Shown here piece by piece: positions 44,161-52,220 of a stretch of DNA of 64,000 bases (positions are counted from its first letter, which is position 1; each line of letters opens with the position of its first letter). The stretch is from contig NZ_LIVV01000001.1 in NCBI RefSeq assembly GCF_001905825.1, forward strand, positions 661,299 to 725,298, given 5' to 3'. The stretch comes from Streptomyces sp. CB02009 (GTDB lineage Bacteria; Actinomycetota; Actinomycetes; Streptomycetales; Streptomycetaceae). Both the position numbers and the translations under genes were made by a program. The notes beneath the pieces were generated by a model that was not told the DNA's origin, did no database searches, and worked only from the letters and a program-made list of their open reading frames with translations.

Positions 44161-44174
44161 GTACCAGATGGTGC
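44161..44174. promoter_or_regulatory. Candidate HxlR operator abutting the HxlR start codon
   Basis: GTACCAGATGGTGC is an inverted repeat with one mismatch (GTACCA / TGGTGC, two-base centre). Position between the divergent regulator and reductase genes suggests autoregulation. Confidence 0.5.
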
Positions 44175-44236
44175 CCGACCGCCTTCCTAATGTCGTTCCC
44201 GAGGCGCCGAGTTCCGGCGCGGAGAGGGGACGGACG

Positions 44237-44932
44237 ATGAGGATCGGCGTACTGGGCACGGGCGGCATGGCGGACGCCCTGGCCACCCACTGGGTACGGG
44301 CGGGGCACGAGGTCCTCGTCGGGGGCCGCGACGAGGCGAGGGCACGGCTCCTCGCGGGCCGCCTGGGCGGCGCGACCGGGTACGGCAGCCTGCGCGCGGC
44401 GGCGGGGTTCGGCGACGTGGCGCTCGTCGCGCTGCCGTACGGGGCGGGGGAGACGGTCGTCGGCGAACTGCGGGCGACCCTGGCGGGCAAGGTACTGCTC
44501 GACTGCTCCAACCCCGTGGGGCCCGGCTTCCGGCTGCTCACGGACGGCGGCCCCTCGGCCGCGAGCCGCCTCGCGGCCGCGGCGCCCGCCGCCCGGGTCG
44601 TCAAGGCCTTCAACCTGTGCCACGAGGACGTGTGGAGGATGGACCCTCCGGTCTTCGACGGGCAGCGTCTCGCCGTCCCGGTGTGCGGCGACGACGCCAC
44701 GGCGCTCACGCTCGTACGGCGGCTGGTGCGGGACGCGGGCTGCGCACCGCTGACCGGGGGAGGCCTCGACAGGGCGGGACTGCTCGAGGCGACGGCCGCC
44801 CTCTTCATCGGCCTCTGGGTCGGGGAGGGCGCCGACGTCCGGGCGATGGCGCCGCCGCTCGAGTTCGCGGAGGGGCCGGGAGGAACGCCCGCGCGCGCCG
44901 AGGCCCCGTCCGGCACCCCCGATCCCGCCTGA
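44237..44932 (+). CDS. NADPH/F420-reductase-like (F420_oxidored) protein
   Basis: 231 residues with an N-terminal Rossmann fold (MRIGVLGTGGMADALATHWV, then LVGGRDEARARLLA, where the Arg residues suggest NADP preference). LLDCSNPVGPGF and VVKAFNLCHEDVW are typical of the F420-dependent NADP oxidoreductase-like family. Members move hydride between NADPH and F420 or reduce other substrates; which applies is not clear. The N-terminal GTGGM differs from the GTGRMG form of some F420 reductases. GAGGGGA precedes the ATG. The nearby HxlR gene probably regulates it. A strong terminator follows. Confidence 0.87.
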   Translation: MRIGVLGTGGMADALATHWVRAGHEVLVGGRDEARARLLAGRLGGATGYGSLRAAAGFGDVALVALPYGAGETVVGELRATLAGKVLLDCSNPVGPGFRLLTDGGPSAASRLAAAAPAARVVKAFNLCHEDVWRMDPPVFDGQRLAVPVCGDDATALTLVRRLVRDAGCAPLTGGGLDRAGLLEATAALFIGLWVGEGADVRAMAPPLEFAEGPGGTPARAEAPSGTPDPA

Positions 44933-44983
44933 CCGGAACGGCCTGCCTCAGGGGCAGCGTGCCGAGGGGGCGTCCGCGGCATG

Positions 44984-45024
44984 GCCCGATCGGCCCAGGC
45001 GCGGCGCGCCTCGGCCGATCGGGC
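44984..45024. terminator. 41-base near-perfect palindrome, terminator
   Basis: A 12-bp stem (GCCCGATCGGCC), one C-C mismatch, then a further 7-bp stem (AGGCGCG) around a single base. It starts 52 bases past the F420-reductase-like stop codon and 82 bases before the VOC gene. Confidence 0.7.
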
Positions 45025-45105
45025 GGGCACCGGTGCAGGATCGGTGGCGCGGCGCCCTCGGACGGTGCCCGACATCGCCACGGTGCGACATGACAGGAGC
45101 CAGGT

Positions 45106-45519
45106 GTGACCACGCGACTCAACCCCTACCTCAGCTTCTCCGGCGACGCGAAGCAGGCCCTGGAGTTCTACCGGGAGGTCCTGGGAGGCAGCCTCGACCT
45201 CAACACGTACGGCGGGTTCGGCGCCGAGGCGCCGCCCGGGTACGCCGACAAGATCATGCACGGCATGCTGGAGACGCCCAGCGGCTTCACGCTGATGGCC
45301 GCCGACAATCCGCCGGGCACCGAGCAGACCCCGGCCGGCGGCTTCGCGGTGAGCCTGAGCGGCGACGACGCCGACGAGCTGCGCGGCTACTGGAACGGGC
45401 TGTCCGACGGCAGCACCGTGACGGTCCCCCTGGAGAAGCAGATGTGGGGCGATGTGTTCGGCATGTGCACGGACCGGTTCGGCGTCACGTGGATGGTCAA
45501 CATCACCGGGCAGAGCTGA
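45106..45519 (+). CDS. VOC-family protein (PhnB/glyoxalase-like)
   Basis: 137 residues. One vicinal-oxygen-chelate module pair of the PhnB-like type: NPYLSFSGDAKQALEFYREVLGGSL at the start and GDVFGMCTDRFGVTWMVNI at the end. Such proteins are often called glyoxalase/bleomycin-resistance or 3-demethylubiquinone methyltransferase-like, but most PhnB-type members have no proven activity. The start is GTG at 45106 with AGGAG upstream. It converges on the FadD19-like gene 25 bases away; no terminator was seen between them. Confidence 0.88.
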   Translation: MTTRLNPYLSFSGDAKQALEFYREVLGGSLDLNTYGGFGAEAPPGYADKIMHGMLETPSGFTLMAADNPPGTEQTPAGGFAVSLSGDDADELRGYWNGLSDGSTVTVPLEKQMWGDVFGMCTDRFGVTWMVNITGQS

Positions 45520-45544
45520 CCCGGCCCGATCGACAGGCCATCCC

Positions 45545-47170
45545 CTAGGTGTTCGTGTCCGCCTCCACCGCCACCGTGCGGGCCCAGCGGTAGTCGGCCT
45601 TGCCGCTGGGGGAGCGCTGGATGCGGTCGGTGAGGACCAGCTGGCGCGGGACCTTGTACCCCGCGAGGCGGGGGCGGCAGTGGGTCTGGAGGGTCTCCAG
45701 GTCCAGCGGCGGCGCGTCCGCGCGGAGTTGGACGACCGCGGCCACGTGGTTGCCCCAGCGGGCGTCCGGCACTCCGGCGACCAGCGCGTCGTACACGTCG
45801 GGGTGGGACTTCAGGGCCTGCTCCACCTCCTCCGGATAGACCTTCTCGCCGCCCGTGTTGATGCACTGGGAGCCGCGGCCGAGGACGGTGACCACCCCGG
45901 TCTCGTCCACGGTCGCCATGTCGCCGAGGAGCACCCAGCGGACCCCGTCCCGCTCGAAGAACGTCTCGGCGGTCTTCTCCGGGTCGTTGTAGTAGCCGAG
46001 CGGCACGTGGCCGCGCTGGGCCAGCCGGCCGATCTCACCGGGAGCGACCAGGGCGCGGGTCGCCGGGTCGACGACCTGGGTGCGTTCGTTGACGTGCAGC
46101 CGGAAGCCCCTGGCGGGGCCGGAGTCGTCGGTGGCGCGGCCGTTGGAACCGGACTCGGTCGAGCCGAAGTTGTTGAGGAGCAGGACGTTCGGCATCAGCT
46201 CCTGGAGCTGGGCCCGTACGGTCTCGGACATGATCGCCCCGGACGAGGACAGGCTGAACAGGGCGGAGAGGTCGGTGCCCTTCAGCGGCCCGCGCAGCGC
46301 GTCCACGAGGGGCCGCAGCATCGCGTCCCCGACCAGGGAGATGCTGGAGACCTTCTCCTTCTCCAGGGTGCGCAGGACCTCCTCCGGCACGTACTTGCGG
46401 TGCAGGACGACCCGCTGGCCGTAGTTGAAGGCGATGAACGCGGTCAGCGTGGAGGTGCCGTGCATCAGGGGCGGCGCGGGGAAGAAGGTGATGCCGGCGC
46501 CGCCGGCGGCGACCCGCTCGGCCAGTTCCTCGGGGCGCTTCACCGCTTCGCCCGAGGGGTCCCCGCCGAAGAGACCGGCGAAGAACAGGTCCTCCTGGCG
46601 CCACAGGACGCCCTTGGGCATCCCGGTCGTGCCGCCGGTGTAGATGATGAAGAGGTCGTCGGCCGAGCGCGGTCCGAAGCCGCGCGCGGGTGAACCGGCG
46701 GCCTCCGCCTCGGTGTAGGGGACGCAGTCCACCTCCGCGGCGCTCTCGGGCGGGGTCCCCACCCGCACGAGGTGCCGCAGCTTCTCCGTCTGCGGCAGCG
46801 CCGCCGCGACCCGGTCGGTGAACTCGGCGTCGAAGACGAGTGCGGCCAGGTCGGCGTCCCGGTAGAGGTAGACGAGCTCCTCCTCCACGTACCGGTAGTT
46901 CACGTTGACCGGAACGATCCGCGCCTTGAGGCAGGCGAGGACGGTCTGCAGGTACTCGATGCCGTTGTACAGGTGGAGGCCGAGGTGTTCGCCGGGCCGG
47001 ATGCCCGCGTCGACGAGGTGGTGCGCGATCCGGTTGGCGGCCTCGTCGAGTCCGGCGTAGGTGAGCCGGCGCTCCTCGCCCGTCCCCGGATGGTCGACGT
47101 ACACCAGCGCCTCGCGGTCGGGGACCGCGTCGACGACCGATTCGAACAGGTCGGCAAGGTTGTACTCCAC
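45545..47170 (-). CDS. Acyl-CoA synthetase, FadD19-like (steroid side chain type)
   Basis: 541 residues. Adenylate-forming ligase with the subfamily-specific IIYTGGTTGMPKGVLWRQED, PAPPLMHGTSTLTAF, GSTESGSNG and the terminal SPSGKADYRWA, all closely worded like M. tuberculosis FadD19 (548 residues), which activates C26 steroid side chains. GTG start at 47170 with AGGAGGA four to five bases before. It is divergent from the EchA19-like gene across 164 bases, matching the fadD19/echA19 pair of mycobacteria. The shared region holds two kinds of palindrome, so both genes are probably repressed together. Actual steroid or other isoprenoid substrate is inferred. Confidence 0.92.
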   Translation of the reverse strand: MEYNLADLFESVVDAVPDREALVYVDHPGTGEERRLTYAGLDEAANRIAHHLVDAGIRPGEHLGLHLYNGIEYLQTVLACLKARIVPVNVNYRYVEEELVYLYRDADLAALVFDAEFTDRVAAALPQTEKLRHLVRVGTPPESAAEVDCVPYTEAEAAGSPARGFGPRSADDLFIIYTGGTTGMPKGVLWRQEDLFFAGLFGGDPSGEAVKRPEELAERVAAGGAGITFFPAPPLMHGTSTLTAFIAFNYGQRVVLHRKYVPEEVLRTLEKEKVSSISLVGDAMLRPLVDALRGPLKGTDLSALFSLSSSGAIMSETVRAQLQELMPNVLLLNNFGSTESGSNGRATDDSGPARGFRLHVNERTQVVDPATRALVAPGEIGRLAQRGHVPLGYYNDPEKTAETFFERDGVRWVLLGDMATVDETGVVTVLGRGSQCINTGGEKVYPEEVEQALKSHPDVYDALVAGVPDARWGNHVAAVVQLRADAPPLDLETLQTHCRPRLAGYKVPRQLVLTDRIQRSPSGKADYRWARTVAVEADTNT

Positions 47171-47250
47171 CGTTCCTCCTGACCCCGGTTCGCACTGACT
47201 CGGCGGTCATTAGAGCGCCGACCGGCGACAGGGGGAAGGGGGTGCGCAGA

Positions 47251-47275
47251 AGAATCTGACTGAGTGTCAGAAAAC
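47251..47275. promoter_or_regulatory. 25-bp palindromic element, copy 2 (TCTGAC/GTCAGA)
   Basis: AGAATCTGAC, six variable bases, TCAGAAAAC; the arms TCTGAC/GTCAGA are perfectly symmetric here. It lies between the divergent FadD19-like and EchA19-like genes and is identical at all 19 fixed bases to 25115-25139. Confidence 0.75.
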
Positions 47276-47298
47276 TATTGAACTGGACCCCCGGCTAC

Positions 47299-47312
47299 TG
47301 CAACCTGTTCCA
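47299..47312. promoter_or_regulatory. KstR-like operator upstream of the EchA19-like gene
   Basis: TGCAACCTGTTCCA matches TNNAACNNGTTNNA at every fixed base, 23 bases before the EchA19-like ATG. It is 24 bases from the TCTGAC element, so two regulators may act on one divergent promoter region. Confidence 0.65.
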
Positions 47313-47334
47313 GAACTGGAGACGGGAGACCCCC

Positions 47335-48144
47335 ATGGGCGGCACTGCTGGCACCGAACACCTCGGCGTACGGCGCGAAGGCGCCACGCTCGTCCTCACC
47401 TTGAACCGGCCCGAGGCCAAGAACGCCCTCTCGCTGCCGATGCTCGTCGGCCTCTACGACGGCTGGCTGGAGGCCGACGCCGACGACGGCATCCGCTCCG
47501 TCGTCCTCACCGGCGCGGGCGGCTCCTTCTGCGCGGGCATGGACCTCAAGGCCCTGGCCGGCAAAGGAATGGAGGGCGAGCAGTACCGGGACCGGCTCAA
47601 GGCCGACCCCGACCTGCACTGGAAGGCGATGCTGCGCCACCACCGCCCCCGCAAACCCGTCATCGCCGCGGTGGAGGGCTACTGCGTCGCCGGCGGCACC
47701 GAGATCCTCCAGGGCACCGACATCCGGGTCGCGGCCGCCTCGGCGACCTTCGGACTCTTCGAGGTCCGGCGCGGACTGTTCCCGATCGGCGGCTCCACGG
47801 TCCGCCTGCCCCGGCAGATCGCCCGGACCCACGCCCTCGAGATGCTCCTCACGGGCCGCCCCTACTCGGCGGAGGAGGCCGCCAGGATCGGCCTCGTCGG
47901 CCGGGTCGTCCCCGACGGCACCGCCCTCGACGCGGCCCTCGGCATCGCCGAGCGGATCAACGCCTGCGGACCGCTCGCCGTCGAGGCAGTGAAGGCCTCC
48001 GTCTACGAGACCGCCGAGATGACGGAGACGGAGGGCCTGGCCGCCGAACTCAAGCGCGGCTGGCCGGTCTTCGACACGGCGGACGCGAAGGAGGGGGCGA
48101 GGGCGTTCGCCGAGAAGCGGACGCCGGAGTACCGACGGGAGTGA
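47335..48144 (+). CDS. Enoyl-CoA hydratase, EchA19-like
   Basis: 269 residues, crotonase fold. It hydrates the 2,3 double bond of an enoyl-CoA. Seen: LNRPEAKNALSL, oxyanion-hole AGGSFCAGMDLKAL, GYCVAGGTEI with Glu123, and FGLFEVRRGLFP with Glu143, the two catalytic glutamates, both present. In mycobacteria EchA19 hydrates steroid enoyl-CoA side chains and lies divergent from fadD19, as here. GGGAG lies before the ATG at 47335; a TTG frame further upstream would run through the KstR-like site and is rejected. The DUF35 gene starts 70 bases downstream with a weak GCGGGG/CCCCGC hairpin between, so partial readthrough is possible. Confidence 0.92.
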   Translation: MGGTAGTEHLGVRREGATLVLTLNRPEAKNALSLPMLVGLYDGWLEADADDGIRSVVLTGAGGSFCAGMDLKALAGKGMEGEQYRDRLKADPDLHWKAMLRHHRPRKPVIAAVEGYCVAGGTEILQGTDIRVAAASATFGLFEVRRGLFPIGGSTVRLPRQIARTHALEMLLTGRPYSAEEAARIGLVGRVVPDGTALDAALGIAERINACGPLAVEAVKASVYETAEMTETEGLAAELKRGWPVFDTADAKEGARAFAEKRTPEYRRE

Positions 48145-48214
48145 CGGGCGAGCGGGGTCAGACCCCCGCGCAGCGGCCCCCGCACCCACCACCGACCGCC
48201 CACAAGGAGCCCGC

Positions 48215-49204
48215 ATGACACCTCCGTCGGAAGTCCTCCGCGCACCCCTCGTCGTCGAATTCCCCTTCACCCGTTCCCTCGGCCCCGTCCAGTCCGCCTT
48301 CCTCACCGGCCTCCGCGAGCGGACCGTCCTCGGCGTCCGCACCGAGTCCGGCGAGGTCCTCGTCCCGCCCGTCGAGTACGACCCCGCCACCGCCGCCGAG
48401 CTCCGCGACCTCGTCGAGGTGGGCACCACCGGAACCGTCACCACCTGGGCCTGGAACCCCGCGCCCCGCCCCGCGCAGCCCCTCGCGACCCCCTTCGCCT
48501 GGGTCCTCGTCCGTCTCGACGGCGCCGACACCGCCCTCCTGCACGCCCTCGACGCCCCCGGTCCCGAGGCCGTCCGGACCGGCATGCGCGTCCGTGTCCG
48601 CTGGGCCGCCGAACGGTCCGGTGCCATCACGGACATCGCGTGCTTCGAGCCGCACGACAGCGACCCGGTCGCCGAACCCGGCCCCGACCCGGTCGCCGAA
48701 CGGGTCGCCGATCCGGTCGCCCACGACGGCCGGTTCGACGACCCCGTCACCGGCATCGTCGCCCCCGCCCGCCTCGACTACACCTACAGCCCCGGCCGCG
48801 CCCAGACCCGCTACCTGCACGCCCTCGGCGAGCGGCGGACCGTCGGCGAGCGCTGCCCCTCCTGCGCCAAGGTCTACGTGCCGCCCCGCGGCGCCTGCCC
48901 CACCTGCGGAGTCGCCACCACCGACCGGGTCGAGGTCGGACCGCGCGGGACCGTCACCACGTACTGCATCGTCAACATCAAGGCGAAGAACCTCGACATC
49001 GAGGTCCCGTACGTCTACGCCCACATCGCCCTCGACGGCGCCGGCCTCGCCCTCCACGGCCGCATCGGCGGCATCCCGTACGACCAGGTCCGCATGGGTC
49101 TGCGCGTCGAGCCCGTGTGGAGCGAGGAAGGCCGCTACCCCGACCACTACCGGCCCACCGGCGAGCCCGACGCCGACTACGACACCTACAAGGAGCTGCT
49201 GTGA
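48215..49204 (+). CDS. Double DUF35 OB-fold protein (Rv3521-like), acyl-CoA-associated
   Basis: 329 residues with two DUF35/OB-fold units (about 1-145 and 180-315). The second has a zinc ribbon CPSC...CPTC at about 214-231; the first has lost its cysteines. A charged PDPVAERVADPV-type linker with repeats of the GTCGCCGA(A/T)CC type joins them. DUF35 proteins form complexes with thiolase-like partners; in M. tuberculosis ChsH2 DUF35 docks on the Ltp2 aldolase, and Rv3521 precedes ltp4-ltp3. Here the same order occurs, so it is probably the partner of one or both following thiolase-like proteins. AAGGAG lies before the ATG; its stop overlaps the next start (GTGA). Confidence 0.9.
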   Translation: MTPPSEVLRAPLVVEFPFTRSLGPVQSAFLTGLRERTVLGVRTESGEVLVPPVEYDPATAAELRDLVEVGTTGTVTTWAWNPAPRPAQPLATPFAWVLVRLDGADTALLHALDAPGPEAVRTGMRVRVRWAAERSGAITDIACFEPHDSDPVAEPGPDPVAERVADPVAHDGRFDDPVTGIVAPARLDYTYSPGRAQTRYLHALGERRTVGERCPSCAKVYVPPRGACPTCGVATTDRVEVGPRGTVTTYCIVNIKAKNLDIEVPYVYAHIALDGAGLALHGRIGGIPYDQVRMGLRVEPVWSEEGRYPDHYRPTGEPDADYDTYKELL

Positions 49205-50260
49205 CGCCGCACCGGCCGGCCCGCGAGGTGGCGATCGTCGCCTTCGCCCAGAGCGACCACCGCCGCCGCACCGACGACCTCTCCGAGGTCGAGATGGTCA
49301 TGCCCGTCCTGCACGACGTCCTGCGGCAGACCGGCCTCAGGACCTCCGACATCGGCTTCACCTGCTCCGGTTCCTCCGACTACCTGGCGGGCCGCGCCTT
49401 CTCCTTCACGATGGCACTCGACGGCGTCGGCGCCTGGCCGCCGATCTCCGAGTCCCACGTCGAGACGGACGGCGCCTGGGCGCTCTACGAGGCCTGGGTG
49501 AAGCTCCTCACCGGCGAGGCCGACACCGCCCTCGTCTACTCCTACGGCAAGTGCTCGCCCGGCTCCGTCCGCGACGTCCTCACCCGCCAGCTCGACCCCT
49601 ACTACCTGGCCCCGCTCTGGCCGGACTCGGTCGCCCTCGCCGCCCTTCAGGCGCAGGCGCTCGTCGACGCGGGCGCCACCGACGAACCCGCCCTCGCGGC
49701 GATCGCCGGCCGCAGCCGCGAGGACGCCGCCGCGAACCCCCACGCCCAGCTGCCCGGCGCCCGCCCCCAGGGCGAGTACGTCGTCCAGCCGCTGCGCACC
49801 GGCGACTGCCCGCCCATCGGCGACGGCGCCGCCGCCGTGATCCTCGCCGTCGGCGACCGGGCCCGCGAACTCTGCTCCCGCCCCGCCTGGATCCGGGGCA
49901 TGGACCACCGCATCGAGGCCCACTCCCTCGGTGTCCGCGACCTCACCGACTCGCCCTCCACCCGCCTCGCCGCCGAACGCGCCGGAGCCTTCGAGGCCCC
50001 CGTCGACACCGCCGAACTCCACGCGCCCTTCACCTCCCAGGAGGTCGTCCTGCGCCGGGCCCTCGACCTCGACCGGAGCGTGCGGGTCAACCCGTCCGGC
50101 GGAGCGCTCGCCGCCAACCCCGTCATGGCCGCCGGCCTCATCCGGCTCGGCGAGGCCGCCGCCCGCATCCACCGGGGCGACTCCGACCGCGCCCTCGCCC
50201 ACGCCACCTCCGGGCCCTGCCTCCAGCAGAACCTGGTCGCCGTCCTGGAAGGAGAGCCGC

Positions 50261-50271
<11 letters not shown>
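49201..50271 (+). CDS. Thiolase-like lipid-transfer protein (Ltp4-like)
   Basis: 356 residues, similar in length to M. tuberculosis Ltp4 (Rv3522). It belongs to the SCP-2 thiolase family: REVAIVAFAQSDHRRRTDDLSE, FTCSGSSDYLAGRAFSF (position of the usual nucleophile region), GDCPPIGDGAAAVILA, APFTSQEVVLRRAL and the C-terminal NPSGGALAANPVMAAGLIRLGEAA. Active-site cysteines of true degradative thiolases are not all present, so carbon-carbon cleavage by a retro-aldol route, as in Ltp2, is as likely as thiolysis. GTG start overlaps the DUF35 stop; its 3' end overlaps the next gene by 11 bases. All three are coupled. Confidence 0.9.
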
Positions 50272-51445
<1,174 letters not shown>

Positions 51446-51481
51446 GCCGCGCCGCCGGGCCGGGCGCCTACCCTGGCGGCC

Positions 51482-51901
51482 ATGAACGCGGAACGTGATC
51501 TCACCCGGCTGCTCGCCGGGATGCGGCCGGAGCTCGACCCCGGCCGCTACGTCTTCACCACGGTGGAAGGCCCCGCCCCGGCCGGGGTCGCACCGGTGGT
51601 CACCGTCACCGAGGACGAGGGCCTCACCCTCGTCGTACGGCAGGAGGAGGCGGACGCCGCCGGCCTCCCGTACGACTACGTGGCGGGCCGGATCACCCTG
51701 CGCGTGCACTCCGCGCTCGACGCCGTCGGACTGACGGCCGCCGTCGCCGGCGCGCTCGCCGGGGAGGGACTCAGCTGCAACGTGGTGGCGGGCTTCCACC
51801 ACGACCACCTCTTCGTGGAACACGCGCGCGCGGACGAGGCGTTGGCCGTGCTCGAAGGGCTCACGGCAGGCGGATCCGGCGACCCCCGCGGGCAGGCCTG
51901 A
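51482..51901 (+). CDS. ACT-domain protein
   Basis: 139 residues. The middle and C-terminal part form ACT-like folds (PVVTVTEDEGLTLVVRQEEADAAGL, ITLRVHSALDAVGLTAAVAGALAGEGLSCNVVAG, FHHDHLFVEHARADEALAVLEGL). Stand-alone proteins of this type probably bind amino acids or other small ligands; no catalytic domain is present. It starts 36 bases after the Ltp3-like gene in the same direction and could be the last gene of that transcript, though its family has no known link with steroid breakdown. A terminator follows. Confidence 0.87.
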   Translation: MNAERDLTRLLAGMRPELDPGRYVFTTVEGPAPAGVAPVVTVTEDEGLTLVVRQEEADAAGLPYDYVAGRITLRVHSALDAVGLTAAVAGALAGEGLSCNVVAGFHHDHLFVEHARADEALAVLEGLTAGGSGDPRGQA

Positions 51902-52220
51902 GGACGGTCGCCGGGGCACCCGGGCGAGGCCGTCGGACACCGGACGTCCGACGGCACCTCCGCCGGCCGGGAGCCGCAGGTCACCCGGTCCGCCGACACC
52001 GGCCCGACCAGGGCGGACGCGGCCGCGACGGCCGCGGCGAAGGCGCTTTCCACCGCTCCGCGCCGAACCGAATATGCCAGCTGCGACACGGCGGGATTTT
52101 GCTTGGCCGTTTGACCGCCCCACCTCACTCCTTCGGGCGTACGCTGGGACTTTCGCGGGGCTTCCCGCTCGGCACTCCTCACCGTGCGCCGGGCGCGCGC
52201 CCCCTGTGTGGGGGTGGAAC
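51902..52220. other. Gene-free interval (319 bases)
   Basis: Holds the terminator above, then about 260 bases that must contain the promoter of the large regulator. An A/T-richer patch lies around 52069-52115 (AATATGCCAG, GGATTTTGCTTGGCCGTTTG). No gene is supported. Confidence 0.6.
51929..51955 (+). terminator. Terminator hairpin after the ACT gene
   Basis: GCCGTCGGAC pairs perfectly with GTCCGACGGC across a 7-base loop, 27 bases after the stop codon. It probably ends the cluster transcript. Confidence 0.7.

Noticed and set aside
47278..47334. N-terminal extension of the EchA19-like protein from a TTG at 47278
   Set aside because: It would translate the KstR-like operator and lacks a ribosome-binding site; the ATG at 47335 has both a good site and the family N-terminus.
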